Below, one piece after another: positions 25,477-33,224 of a stretch of DNA of 64,000 nucleotides. The translations under genes were made by a program, and so were the position numbers. The notes beneath the pieces are model-generated. The model was not told the origin of the DNA. It was given only the letters and a program-made list of their open reading frames with translations, and made no database searches. Origin of the DNA: Haloarcula salina (lineage in GTDB: Archaea > Halobacteriota > Halobacteria > Halobacteriales > Haloarculaceae); contig NZ_WRXL01000002.1 of assembly GCF_010119195.1 (NCBI RefSeq), positions 248,001 to 312,000 of the forward strand, written 5' to 3'. Numbering within the stretch: the stretch's first letter is position 1; each line of letters starts with the position of its first letter.

Positions 25477-26130
25477 CTACTCGGCGTCCTCGACAGGTGC
25501 GCCGCGGGCGTTCTTCTGAACGCTTCGGAGGCCCTGCTTGGCCTTCTGCTTCGAGGCGTAGCCCTGGCCGCAGTCCGCGATGATGTCGCCGTTGTCGTGG
25601 CGGAGCCGCCAGCGCGGCTTGCCCTCGCTGTCCTCGAACAGTTCGAACGTCGCCTTGCTACCGCCCTCTGCGGGCGTCTCCGGCTCGTCGTCTCTCGTCT
25701 GGTCGACGACGTACGCGCCGGGAGCGTTTTTCTTGACGCTTTCGAGGCCCTGTTTGGCCTTCTGCTTCGATGCGTACCCCTCGCCACCATCGGCGATGAT
25801 GTTCCCGTTGCGGTGGACGAGTCGCCAGCGCCACTGTTCGGCGCTGTCCTCGTAGACCTCGAACGTCGCTAAGCTCGCCTGGGCGTCCGTGTCGATCTCG
25901 CCCGCGTCCGCGGGCCACTCCATCTGGATATCGAGGCTGACGGTGTCGTCCGCGCGCTCGATCTCGACCGCCAGGTCGGTTTCTGCCGGTGGGTCGACCG
26001 TCACAGTCTGTTCGTCGTCTGCCGGAACGGGCTCGCCGCGGCCAAGTGCGTCCGCCAGCCGCCGGAAGTACGACGCGATTCCTCTTCGACTGCGCTTCTC
26101 TGACGACTCGTGGACCGTCTCGTCTGTCAT
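25477..26130 (-). CDS. HVO_2922-type protein: amphi-Trp domain plus two DUF1508 repeats
   Basis: 217 residues. Residues ~28-75 (LGRGEPVPADDEQTVTVDPP..AVEIER..LDIQMEWP) resemble the amphi-Trp domain; residues 88-143 and 160-212 are two copies of the DUF1508/YegP unit, each with WRWRL or PRWRL, GNIIADGGEGYASKQKAKQG-type core and SVKKNA. DUF1508 units form swapped dimers; biochemical role unknown. The name is by analogy with Haloferax HVO_2922, from memory. TATA-like CATTATC at ~26155-26163 places the ATG 26130 near the transcript start, so the upstream open frame to 26271 is rejected. Confidence 0.85.
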   Translation of the reverse strand: MTDETVHESSEKRSRRGIASYFRRLADALGRGEPVPADDEQTVTVDPPAETDLAVEIERADDTVSLDIQMEWPADAGEIDTDAQASLATFEVYEDSAEQWRWRLVHRNGNIIADGGEGYASKQKAKQGLESVKKNAPGAYVVDQTRDDEPETPAEGGSKATFELFEDSEGKPRWRLRHDNGDIIADCGQGYASKQKAKQGLRSVQKNARGAPVEDAE

Positions 26131-26244
26131 GCGGCCGAACAATCGACCGGTCGACAGATAATGGTATTCCCAAACCGGGCCCGAGTTCCGACCCGGGCGA
26201 ACCGAGCGATTCGGCGGACCGTCCGCTCGGGAGTTGCGTTCGAC

Positions 26245-26263
26245 AGAAATGCGCTGGCTGGGA
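26245..26263 (-). repeat. tRNA-Gly 3'-end fragment, copy 1
   Basis: AGAAATGCGCTGGCTGGGA is identical to 26572-26590, which is the acceptor 3' strand of tRNA-Gly plus five flanking bases. The T-arm continuation TTTGAACCC resumes at 26315-26323 after a ~50-bp interruption made of two palindromes. Confidence 0.8.
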
Positions 26264-26267
26264 GTGA

Positions 26268-26310
26268 GCAATCGCGGAGCGATTGCGATTCCCGACAGAC
26301 GAAGTCTGTC
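26268..26310. repeat. Twin palindrome interrupting tRNA fragment copy 1
   Basis: GCAATCGC, loop GGA, GCGATTGC (26268-26286) and GACAGAC, loop GAA, GTCTGTC (26294-26310), 7 bases apart. Read on the other strand the loops are TTC then TCC, the same order and nearly the same spacing as the twin palindrome in topA (4739-4780), though stem sequences differ. Confidence 0.65.
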
Positions 26311-26433
26311 GGTGTTTGAACCCGGTGCAAATCCTCGCTACGGTCGAATTTCCGCGACTCAAATCCGAGTGCGAGTTCACGACTCACGGAAGACACGCAC
26401 ACGCGACGCGGTACTCGACGGGATTGTTCACCG

Positions 26434-26458
26434 TAGAACTGCGCTGGCTGGGATTTGA
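26434..26458 (-). repeat. tRNA-Gly 3'-end fragment, copy 2
   Basis: The stretch from TAGAACTGCGCTGGCTGGGA to 26458 matches 26571-26595 with one difference and then loses similarity two bases into the T loop. It is 190 bp from copy 1 and 137 bp from the real tRNA end. Confidence 0.8.
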
Positions 26459-26576
26459 CCCGGACCGAGAAATGCTCGCTCACGCTGGTCGCTGCGCGCT
26501 CCTCGTAGCGTTCAAATCAGGACGATTTCGTCTCGCGACGCGACTCGCTGCGCTCGTCGGTCAGCGTCAGTAGAAA

Positions 26577-26648
26577 TGCGCTGGCTGGGATTTGAACCCA
26601 GGTTGTGACCATGGCAAGGTCACGTGATACCAACTACACTACCAGCGC
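26577..26648 (-). tRNA. tRNA-Gly(GCC)
   Basis: 72 nt, read on the minus strand. Acceptor stem GCGCTGG/CCAGCGC with discriminator A (no encoded CCA, as usual in haloarchaea), D arm with GTG/CAC stem, anticodon arm TGACC-TTGCCAT-GGTCA giving anticodon GCC, and T arm CTGGG-TTCAAAT-CCCAG. No intron. The probable TATA box at 26736-26747 is unusually far away because the 5' end has been duplicated with 39 bp inserted. Confidence 0.95.
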
Positions 26649-26702
26649 GCACTTCGTTCGCCCTGACCCTCGCGACCGTCGGTCGCTCGGTACCAGCGCG
26701 CA
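26640..26702 (-). repeat. Duplicated 5' end of tRNA-Gly flanking a 39-bp insert
   Basis: TACCAGCGCGCA occurs at 26640-26651 (the tRNA 5' end and two bases upstream) and again at 26691-26702, 51 bp apart. The 39 bp between contain the hairpin GCGACC-GTC-GGTCGC (26672-26686). The arrangement looks like a target duplication or a tandem duplication at the 5' end. Confidence 0.75.
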
Positions 26703-26735
26703 ACGCCTCGTTGCAATCAAATCTGGGGAGGGTGA

Positions 26736-26747
26736 TAGTAAAAAGCC
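26736..26747 (-). promoter_or_regulatory. TATA box of tRNA-Gly
   Basis: On the minus strand GGCTTTTTACTA, centred near 26741. The predicted start, about 26714, is 12 nt before the duplicated tRNA end at 26702 but 66 nt before the real one, implying a long 5' leader for RNase P to remove. Confidence 0.55.
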
Positions 26748-26930
26748 TTCCGTTTTCCGGGAAAACCGTGGGAAGTGAGGCCAATCGCCCCGCCGGACCT
26801 TCGGGGAGCGTGTGTTGTGGTCACACGACATGGACTTTCGAAAGCGGCAACGGTTCGAACCGCGCGTTCGGTCTCGAGGCGGCATGACGGACCATGTGAA
26901 CGCGCCGCACCGCGAGCGCGAAACGCGGTC

Positions 26931-26940
26931 TTTTTAAGGA
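26931..26940 (+). promoter_or_regulatory. TATA box of the SPOUT-L3-SecY operon
   Basis: TTTTTAAGGA about 60 nt upstream of ATG 26995, giving a short leader of ~30 nt, with GGAAGGGGAG just downstream. Likely the main promoter for the whole ribosomal operon since no long gap follows until secY ends. Confidence 0.5.
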
Positions 26941-26994
26941 CGGGAAGGGGAGATACCGGCACAGTCTAGTGGCGCGACGTGGAAGCGTCACGGC

Positions 26995-27840
26995 ATGACG
27001 ACCAGCGTACTCGTGCCGTCTTCCCTCGCACGGGAAGCCGAAGACAGACGCGAGGCAACTCGCAAGCTCGGATACGTGGCCCGCGCGGCCGCGGTCTTCC
27101 GGGTGGATCGGCTGACAGTGTACCCCGACCCTGACGGGGCGGGCAAGTGGGAAGACGGGTTCGTCGAAACCGTGCTGCGGTACGCCGCGACGCCCCCGCA
27201 CCTCCGAAAGGAGATGTGGGATAAGCGGGACGAACTGGAGTACGTCGGCGTCCTGCCGCCGCTCCGCGTGCGTTCACAGACCGGCTCCGGATCTGAGGGT
27301 TCGGGGTCGTTAAGACAGGGAATCGTGACCGAGGTCGGAGCTGATGGGCGCGTCCGGGTCAATTGCGGCATGCAACACCCGATCTCCCTCCCCGTTCCAG
27401 ACGGACTGGACGCGGGCGAGGGGGAGCGCGTGACCGTCAGGGTCTCTTCGCGACGGCCGGTCCGGGCGAAACTCGTCGACGTCCCACAGTCGGGATTCGA
27501 CGTTGTCGCCGCGGACCTCGATGCGGCACTCTCGCGCGACGATGCCGGGCACACTATCGCGTCCTCGCGATACGGCGAGCCGGTAACGTCGACCCGTCTC
27601 GGCCAGCTGGCCGAGCGGCGCGACGCCGAGGGCGGCATGACCGTCGCCTTCGGGGCACCCGAGCGCGGGTTACCGTCGATACTCGACGTCGCCCCGGACG
27701 CCGTCGGGGGAGACCAGACAGACGACGATCCAGCAGGGTTCGACCTCTGGCTGAATACGGTTCCGAACCAGGGCAGCGAGGTCGTGCGAACGGAGGAAGC
27801 TCTGTTCGCCTCCCTCGCCTGTCTAACCCTCACGGAGTAA
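26995..27840 (+). CDS. SPOUT-class RNA methyltransferase (SPOUT1/C9orf114-like)
   Basis: 281 residues. N-terminal VLVPSSLAREAEDRREATRK and central FRVDRLTVYPDPD, YAATPPHLRKEMW and LPPLRVR match the archaeal family that precedes rpl3 in many archaea, homologous to human SPOUT1; an OB-like insertion follows (GIVTEVGADGRVRVNCG). The C-terminal AFGAPERGLPSIL and NTVPNQGSEVVRTEEAL form the SPOUT trefoil-knot SAM site. Predicted to methylate rRNA (N3-uridine in relatives), so its place at the head of the ribosomal operon fits. rpl3 starts 4 nt later. Confidence 0.85.
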   Translation: MTTSVLVPSSLAREAEDRREATRKLGYVARAAAVFRVDRLTVYPDPDGAGKWEDGFVETVLRYAATPPHLRKEMWDKRDELEYVGVLPPLRVRSQTGSGSEGSGSLRQGIVTEVGADGRVRVNCGMQHPISLPVPDGLDAGEGERVTVRVSSRRPVRAKLVDVPQSGFDVVAADLDAALSRDDAGHTIASSRYGEPVTSTRLGQLAERRDAEGGMTVAFGAPERGLPSILDVAPDAVGGDQTDDDPAGFDLWLNTVPNQGSEVVRTEEALFASLACLTLTE

Positions 27841-27844
27841 ACGA

Positions 27845-28861
27845 ATGCCACAACCAAGCAGACCACGCAAAGGCTCGCTGGGCTTCGGCCCGCGCAAGCG
27901 CTCGACGAGCGAGACGCCTCGCTTCAACAGCTGGCCGTCCGACGACGGCCAGCCGGGCGTCCAGGGGTTCGCCGGCTACAAGGCGGGCATGACCCACGTC
28001 GTGCTCGTCAACGACGAGCCCAACTCCCCCCGCGAGGGGATGGAGGAGACCGTCCCCGTGACGGTCGTCGAGACGCCGCCGATGCGCGCCGTCGCCCTGC
28101 GTGCGTACGAAGACACGCCGTACGGTCAGCGTCCGCTGACGGAAGTCTGGACCGACGAGTTCCACTCGGAACTCGATCGGACACTGGACGTTCCGGAGGA
28201 CCACGATCCGGACGCTGCAGAGGAACAGGTACGAGACGCACTCGAGGCCGGTACTCTCGGGGACGTGCGACTTATCACGCACACCGTCCCTGACGCCGTC
28301 CCGAACGTCCCGAAGAAAAAGCCCGACGTGATGGAGACTCGCGTCGGCGGCGGCTCCGTCTCGGACCGCCTCGACTACGCGCTCGACCTCGTCGCCGACG
28401 GCGGCGAGCACGCCATGAACGACATCTTCCGCGCCGGCGAGTACGCCGACGTGGCCGGTGTCACGAAGGGCAAGGGGACCCAGGGTCCCGTCAAGCGCTG
28501 GGGCGTCCAGAAGCGGAAGGGCAAGCACGCCCGCCAGGGATGGCGTCGACGGATCGGAAACCTCGGTCCGTGGAACCCGTCCCGCGTGCGCTCGACGGTC
28601 CCCCAGCAGGGGCAGACCGGCTACCACCAGCGCACCGAGCTGAACAAGCGCCTCGTCGACATCGGCGAGGGCGACGAGCCCTCCGTCGACGGCGGCTTCG
28701 TCAACTACGGCGAGGTCGACGGGTCCTACACGCTCGTGAAGGGCTCCGTGCCCGGCCCGGACAAGCGCCTGGTGCGCTTCCGGCCCGCAGTGCGTCCGAA
28801 CGACCAGCCGCGCCTCGACCCCGAGGTGCGCTACGTCTCCACCGAATCGAACCAGGGATAA
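27845..28861 (+). CDS. rpl3: Ribosomal protein uL3
   Basis: 338 residues, the archaeal/eukaryotic long form. Starts PQPSRPRKGSLGFGPRKRST and carries FAGYKAGMTHV and the central extension near the peptidyl transferase centre (GVTKGKGTQGPVKRWGVQ, RVRSTVPQQGQTGYHQRTE). It binds 23S rRNA and helps early 50S assembly. Follows the SPOUT methyltransferase by 4 nt and precedes rpl4 by 3 nt, so one transcript. Confidence 0.97.
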   Translation: MPQPSRPRKGSLGFGPRKRSTSETPRFNSWPSDDGQPGVQGFAGYKAGMTHVVLVNDEPNSPREGMEETVPVTVVETPPMRAVALRAYEDTPYGQRPLTEVWTDEFHSELDRTLDVPEDHDPDAAEEQVRDALEAGTLGDVRLITHTVPDAVPNVPKKKPDVMETRVGGGSVSDRLDYALDLVADGGEHAMNDIFRAGEYADVAGVTKGKGTQGPVKRWGVQKRKGKHARQGWRRRIGNLGPWNPSRVRSTVPQQGQTGYHQRTELNKRLVDIGEGDEPSVDGGFVNYGEVDGSYTLVKGSVPGPDKRLVRFRPAVRPNDQPRLDPEVRYVSTESNQG

Positions 28862-28864
28862 CCC

Positions 28865-29605
28865 ATGCAGGCAACAATCTACGACCTGGACGGCGACGCC
28901 GACGGCGAGGTCGACCTGCCGGACGTCTTCGAGACGCCGGTTCGGTCCGACCTCATCGCCAAGGCCGTACGCGCCGCCCAGGCAAACCGGAAGCAGGACT
29001 ACGGGTCCGACGAGTACGCCGGCCTCCGAACGCCGGCCGAGTCCTTCGGTAGCGGTCGCGGTCAGGCGCACGTCCCGAAGCAGGACGGCCGCGCCCGCCG
29101 CGTCCCGCAGGCGGTCAAGGGGCGACGCGCCCACCCGCCGAAAGCCGAGAAGGACCGCTCGATCGACCTCAACGACAAGGAACGGCAACTGGCCGTTCGC
29201 TCGGCGCTGGCCGCCACGGCCGACGCCGACCTCGTCGCCGAGCGCGGCCACGACTTCGACCGCGACGAGGTCCCCGTCGTCGTCTCCGACGACTTCGAGG
29301 ACCTGGTCAAGACGCAGGAAGTCGTCGACGTGCTGGAGGCGCTGTCCGTCCACGCGGACATCGACCGCGCCGACGACACGAAGATCAAGGCCGGACAGGG
29401 GAAGGGCCGCGGCCGGAAGTACCGCCGTCCCTCCTCGATTCTGTTCGTCACCAGCGACGAGCCGTCGACGGCCGCCCGCAACCTCGCCGGGGCCACCGTG
29501 GCCACGGCACAGGAGGTCAACGCGGAGGACCTGGCCCCCGGCGGCCAGCCCGGCCGACTCACCGTCTTCACCGAGTCCGCACTCGCGGAGGTGGCCGACA
29601 GATGA
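28865..29605 (+). CDS. rpl4: Ribosomal protein uL4
   Basis: 246 residues, archaeal-type uL4 with the tunnel-lining loop (YAGLRTPAESFGSGRGQAHV, AVKGRRAHPPKAEKD) and C-terminal ATAQEVNAEDLAPGGQPGRL. An assembly initiator of the large subunit that also lines the exit tunnel. Its stop overlaps the start of rpl23 by 4 bases (ATGA), a typical coupled junction. Confidence 0.97.
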   Translation: MQATIYDLDGDADGEVDLPDVFETPVRSDLIAKAVRAAQANRKQDYGSDEYAGLRTPAESFGSGRGQAHVPKQDGRARRVPQAVKGRRAHPPKAEKDRSIDLNDKERQLAVRSALAATADADLVAERGHDFDRDEVPVVVSDDFEDLVKTQEVVDVLEALSVHADIDRADDTKIKAGQGKGRGRKYRRPSSILFVTSDEPSTAARNLAGATVATAQEVNAEDLAPGGQPGRLTVFTESALAEVADR

Positions 29606-29859
29606 GCTGGGACGTCATCAAGTACCCGCACGTCACCGAGAAGGCCATGAACGACATGGACTTCCAGAACAAGCTGCAGTTCGTCGTCGACGACCGGTCG
29701 AGCAAGACCGACGTGGCCGACGCCGTCGAGGCGCAGTACGAGGTGACGGTCGAGAGCGTGAACACGCAGAACACGATGGACGGCGAGAAGAAGGCCGTCG
29801 TTCGCCTCTCCGAGGACGACGACGCCCAGGAAGTCGCCTCCAGGATCGGGGTGTTCTAA
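29602..29859 (+). CDS. rpl23: Ribosomal protein uL23
   Basis: 85 residues, the usual compact archaeal uL23 (WDVIKYPHVTEKAMNDMD; QYEVTVESVNTQNTMDGEKK). It sits at the mouth of the exit tunnel and is a docking site for SRP and the Sec channel. Overlaps rpl4 by 4 nt and is separated from rpl2 by 2 nt. Confidence 0.97.
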   Translation: MSWDVIKYPHVTEKAMNDMDFQNKLQFVVDDRSSKTDVADAVEAQYEVTVESVNTQNTMDGEKKAVVRLSEDDDAQEVASRIGVF

Positions 29860-29861
29860 CG

Positions 29862-30584
29862 ATGGGACGACGAATCCAAGGGCAACGGCGCGGCCGCGGG
29901 ACCTCCACGTTCCGCGCCCCGTCGCACCGCTACAAGGCTGATCTGGAGCACCGCAAGGTCGAGGACGGCGACGTCATCGCCGGCACGGTCGTCGACATCG
30001 AGCACGACCCGGCCCGCTCGGCTCCGGTCGCCGCAGTCGAGTTCGAGGACGGCGACCGCCGCCTCGTCCTCGCGCCGGAAGGCGTCGGCGTGGGCGACGA
30101 ACTACAGGTCGGCGTCAGCGCCGAGATCGCGCCCGGGAACACGCTCCCGCTCGCCGAGATCCCGGAAGGGGTCCCGGTGTGCAACGTCGAGGCCAGCGCC
30201 GGCGACGGCGGGAAGTTCGCCCGCGCGTCCGGCGTCAACGCGACGCTGCTCACCCACGACCGCAACGTCGCGGTCGTCAAGCTCCCCTCCGGAGAGATGA
30301 AACGGCTCGACCCGCAGTGTCGCGCCACCATCGGCGTCGTCGCCGGTGGCGGCCGCACTGACAAGCCGATGGTCAAGGCCGGAAACAAGTACCACAAGAT
30401 GAAAGCGCGCGGGACGAAGTGGCCCAACGTCCGCGGTGTCGCGATGAACGCCGTCGACCACCCGTTCGGTGGCGGCGGCCGACAGCACCCGGGCAAGCCG
30501 AAGTCCATTTCGCGTAACGCCCCGCCTGGCCGCAAGGTCGGGGACATCGCCTCGAAGCGAACAGGTCGAGGTGGCAACGAATGA
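29862..30584 (+). CDS. rpl2: Ribosomal protein uL2
   Basis: 240 residues. [20 protein letters not shown] start, SH3-like central domain and the conserved C-terminal [20 protein letters not shown] loop, which contains the histidine region close to the peptidyl transferase centre. Ends overlapping rps19 by 4 nt. Confidence 0.97.
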   Translation: MGRRIQGQRRGRGTSTFRAPSHRYKADLEHRKVEDGDVIAGTVVDIEHDPARSAPVAAVEFEDGDRRLVLAPEGVGVGDELQVGVSAEIAPGNTLPLAEIPEGVPVCNVEASAGDGGKFARASGVNATLLTHDRNVAVVKLPSGEMKRLDPQCRATIGVVAGGGRTDKPMVKAGNKYHKMKARGTKWPNVRGVAMNAVDHPFGGGGRQHPGKPKSISRNAPPGRKVGDIASKRTGRGGNE

Positions 30585-31003
30585 GTTCAGAGTATCAAAT
30601 CGGCCACGAAGGAGATTTCTCCTTCCGCGGCCACACGCTCGACGAGCTGCAGGAGATGGAGCTCGACGAAGTCGCGGAACTGCTCCCCGCTCGACAGCGG
30701 CGAAGTATCACACGCGGCCTGACCGAGGAGAAGCAGAAGCTGCTCGAGAAGGCCCGCGAGGCCGGCGAAGAGGAGACGGCCAACGACCCGATCCGGACGC
30801 ACCTGCGCGACATGCCGGTGCTGCCGGTGATGGTCGGTCTCACCTTCGCCGTCCACGACGGCCAGAACTTCGAGCGTGTCAAAGTCGAGCCCGAGATGCT
30901 CGGTCACTACCTCGGTGAGTTCCAGCTCACCCGGAGTAGCGTCGAACACGGTCAGGCCGGTATCGGGGCAACACGCTCCTCGAAGTTCGTACCGCTCAAG
31001 TAA
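30581..31003 (+). CDS. rps19: Ribosomal protein uS19
   Basis: 140 residues, longer than bacterial S19 through an N-terminal extension ([33 protein letters not shown]) as in other archaea. The conserved core [20 protein letters not shown] and final FVPLK are present. It contacts the A-site finger and tRNA on the small subunit head. Overlaps rpl2 by 4 nt; rpl22 follows after 2 nt. Confidence 0.97.
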   Translation: MSSEYQIGHEGDFSFRGHTLDELQEMELDEVAELLPARQRRSITRGLTEEKQKLLEKAREAGEEETANDPIRTHLRDMPVLPVMVGLTFAVHDGQNFERVKVEPEMLGHYLGEFQLTRSSVEHGQAGIGATRSSKFVPLK

Positions 31004-31005
31004 TC

Positions 31006-31473
31006 ATGGGAATCAGCTACTCAGTCGAAGCCGACCCGGACACGACGGCCAAAGCGATGCTCCGGGAGCGGCAGATGAGCTTCAAGCACAGCAAGGCCAT
31101 CGCCCGAGCGATCAAGGGCAAGACGGCCGGCGAGGCTGTCGACTACCTCGAAGCGGTCATCGAGGGCGACCAGCCCGTTCCGTTCAAACAGCACAACTCG
31201 GGCGTCGGCCACAAGCGCAAGGTCGACGGCTGGGACGCCGGTCGCTACCCGCAGAAGGCGAGCGAGGCGTTCCTGGACCTGCTCGAGAACGCCGTCGGCA
31301 ACGCCGACCACCAGGGCTTCGACGGTGAAGCCATGGAGATCATGCACGTCGCCGCCCACAAGGTCGGCGAACAGCAGGGTCGCAAGCCCCGCGCGATGGG
31401 GCGCGCCTCGGCGTGGAACAGCCCGCAGGTCGACGTGGAACTCATCCTCGAAGAACAGGAGGAGGCCGAATAA
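31006..31473 (+). CDS. rpl22: Ribosomal protein uL22
   Basis: 155 residues. Archaeal uL22 with MLRERQMSFKHSKAIARAIK, NSGVGHKRKVDGWDAGRYPQ and the tunnel hairpin GRKPRAMGRASAWNSPQVD. It lines the exit tunnel opposite uL4. The stop TAATG shares one base with the rps3 start. Confidence 0.97.
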   Translation: MGISYSVEADPDTTAKAMLRERQMSFKHSKAIARAIKGKTAGEAVDYLEAVIEGDQPVPFKQHNSGVGHKRKVDGWDAGRYPQKASEAFLDLLENAVGNADHQGFDGEAMEIMHVAAHKVGEQQGRKPRAMGRASAWNSPQVDVELILEEQEEAE

Positions 31474-32381
31474 TGGCCGACGAACAGCAGTTCATCGAGG
31501 ACGGACTCCAGCGGACCCAGATCGACGAGTTCTTCGCTGACGAACTCGGTCGCGCCGGCTACGGCGGCATGGACGTCGCCAAGACGCCGATGGGGACCCA
31601 GATCGTCCTGAAGGCCGAAAAGCCCGGTATGGTGATCGGCAAGGGCGGGAAGAACATCCGGAAGATCACGACCGAACTCGAAGAGCGCTTCGACCTCGAC
31701 GACCCGCAGGTCGACGTGCAGGAGGTCGAGGAACCGGATCTCAACGCCCGCATCGTCGCGGACCGACTGGCCAACGCCCTCGAGCGTGGCTGGTACTTCC
31801 GCAAGGCGGGCCACACCACGATCGACCGGATCATGGAATCCGGCGCGCTGGGCGCGGAGATCGTCCTCTCGGGGAAGGTCACCGGCGCTCGCTCGCGGGT
31901 GGAGAAGTTCAACCGCGGCTACGTCAAGCACAATGGCGAGCCCGCCGAGGAGATCGTCGACAGCGGCGTCGGCGTCGCCGTGATGAAGCTCGGCACCATC
32001 GGCGTCCGCGTGAAGATCATCCCGCCGGACGCGGAGCTCCCCGACGACTTCGAGATCTACGAGGACGTCGAGGTCGAGGACTACGTCGCCGACACCGACG
32101 GCGAGTCGGTCGAGGAACTCCTCGAAGGCGAGCCCGAGGAAGACGCAGAGACCACCGAGGTCGGCCACGCCGACCCCGAGGAAGTCGACGACGACGTCGA
32201 CGAGGAGGTCATCGAAGAGGAGATCGTCGAAGAGGACGTCGAAGTCCCGACTGACGAGGACGTCGAGGACGTCGACGTCGACGAACTCGAAGACGCGGTC
32301 GACGAGGAACTCGACGAAGACGTCGAAGCCGAAGCCGAAGAGCTGATGGACGAAATGGACGAGGAGGATGACGACGAATGA
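31473..32381 (+). CDS. rps3: Ribosomal protein uS3 with long acidic tail
   Basis: 302 residues. The KH domain (EKPGMVIGKGGKNIRKITTE) and the S3 C-terminal domain (GWYFRKAGHTTIDRIM, VSGARSRVEKF-like GKVTGARSRVEKFNRGYVKH, MKLGTIGVRVKII) occupy about residues 1-190. The last ~105 residues are almost only Asp, Glu and Val and end in DEEDDDE, a haloarchaeal extension. It forms part of the mRNA entry channel. ATG 31473 is chosen (TAATG overlap with rpl22); the open frame to 31413 is not used. Confidence 0.96.
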   Translation: MADEQQFIEDGLQRTQIDEFFADELGRAGYGGMDVAKTPMGTQIVLKAEKPGMVIGKGGKNIRKITTELEERFDLDDPQVDVQEVEEPDLNARIVADRLANALERGWYFRKAGHTTIDRIMESGALGAEIVLSGKVTGARSRVEKFNRGYVKHNGEPAEEIVDSGVGVAVMKLGTIGVRVKIIPPDAELPDDFEIYEDVEVEDYVADTDGESVEELLEGEPEEDAETTEVGHADPEEVDDDVDEEVIEEEIVEEDVEVPTDEDVEDVDVDELEDAVDEELDEDVEAEAEELMDEMDEEDDDE

Positions 32382-32593
32382 CCGTCCTGCACGTCCAGGA
32401 AGTCCGCGACATGACGCCCGCCGAGCGGGAGTCTGAGCTCGACGAACTGAAGACCGAACTGCTGAACGCCCGGGCCGTGCAGGCCGCGGGTGGCGCGCCG
32501 GAGAACCCCGGCCGCATCAAGGAACTGAAGAAGGCCATCGCGCGGATCAAGACGGTCCAGCGCGAAGAAGGCGACCTTCAGGAGAACGAATAA
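32378..32593 (+). CDS. rpl29: Ribosomal protein uL29
   Basis: 71 residues, two-helix bundle as expected (LHVQEVRDMTPAERESELDE; NPGRIKELKKAIARIKTVQR). It sits beside uL23 at the tunnel exit. Overlaps rps3 by 4 nt and shares one base with the rnp1 start (TAATG). Confidence 0.96.
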   Translation: MTVLHVQEVRDMTPAERESELDELKTELLNARAVQAAGGAPENPGRIKELKKAIARIKTVQREEGDLQENE

Positions 32594-32880
32594 TGCCACT
32601 GACGCCCGAGACGCTCCCCCGTCACGAACTCGTCGGCCTCGACTGCGAGGTCGTCGCCGCGTCCAGCGTGGACGCCGTCGGCATCAGCGGAACGGTCGTC
32701 GCCGAGACGACCCAGACGCTTGCCATCGAGGGTGCAGACCGGGTGTGGCACGTGCCGAAGGACACGGCGACGTTCGCGTTCGCGCTCCCCGCGGGCGAGA
32801 GAGTCCGCGTGGAGGGTGACCGTCTCGTCGCCCGTCCCGCTCGTCGCACAGAGAACACAGGAGATTCACAATGGCGCTAG
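32593..32880 (+). CDS. rnp1: Ribonuclease P protein component 1 (Rpp29/Pop4)
   Basis: 95 residues, a small Sm-like barrel: [48 protein letters not shown]. With Rpp21 it forms the specificity-side protein pair of archaeal RNase P, which trims tRNA 5' leaders such as that of the tRNA-Gly in this window. Sits between rpl29 and rps17, its normal archaeal place, and its end overlaps rps17 by 10 nt. Confidence 0.94.
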   Translation: MPLTPETLPRHELVGLDCEVVAASSVDAVGISGTVVAETTQTLAIEGADRVWHVPKDTATFAFALPAGERVRVEGDRLVARPARRTENTGDSQWR

Positions 32881-33224
32881 GACTGAACGTACAGGAACCG
32901 GAGGAAGCCTGTGCCGACCAGAACTGCCCGTTCCACGGAGAGCTCTCCGTGCGCGGTCAGACGCTGGACGGCGAGGTAGCCTCCACCGACATGGAGAAGA
33001 CTGTCGTCGTCGAGCGCGAGTACGACGTGAAGGTGCCCAAGTACGACCGCTTCATGAAGCGGCGGAGCCGCGTTCCGGCTCACGCACCCGACTGTCTCGA
33101 CCTCGCGGTCGGCGACACGGTCACGATAGCAGAGTGTCGACCGCTCTCGAAAACGAAAAGCCACGTCGTCGTCAGCGTGGGCTCTGACGAGCCCACAGAC
33201 GGCGAACAGGACGGTGATGCCTGA
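32871..33224 (+). CDS. rps17: Ribosomal protein uS17
   Basis: 117 residues, archaeal S17 (OB fold: [40 protein letters not shown]). The N-terminus has a pair of cysteines ([10 protein letters not shown]) typical of the archaeal protein, and the tail is acidic. Starts inside rnp1 (10-nt overlap) and ends sharing one base with the rpl14 start. Confidence 0.96.
   Translation: MALGLNVQEPEEACADQNCPFHGELSVRGQTLDGEVASTDMEKTVVVEREYDVKVPKYDRFMKRRSRVPAHAPDCLDLAVGDTVTIAECRPLSKTKSHVVVSVGSDEPTDGEQDGDA

Larger units (their letters stand above)
26131..26576. other. 446-bp region of tRNA-Gly 3'-end fragments and palindromes
   Basis: No gene. It contains the promoter of the DUF1508 gene at its left end, then two partial copies of the 3' end of the neighbouring tRNA-Gly (26245-26263 and 26434-26458), two short perfect palindromes (26268-26286, 26294-26310), and GC-rich DNA with a CGAC/GTCG hairpin at 26541-26559 whose 11-nt loop TCGCTGCGCTC equals the loop of the 61-bp element at 13741-13801. 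Confidence 0.7.
26649..26994. other. 346-bp intergenic region, tRNA-Gly promoter and ribosomal operon promoter
   Basis: It holds the duplicated tRNA 5' end, the tRNA TATA box, about 180 bp with no recognisable gene, and the TATA box of the rightward SPOUT/ribosomal operon at 26931-26940. The two transcription units diverge from here. Confidence 0.6.

Noticed and set aside
26848-26862. GGTTCGAACC motif resembling a tRNA T loop
   Set aside because: No D, anticodon or acceptor stem around it; a chance palindrome.
31413-31472. Longer start for rps3
   Set aside because: It overlaps rpl22 by 60 bases; the TAATG junction and conserved MADEQQF start support 31473.
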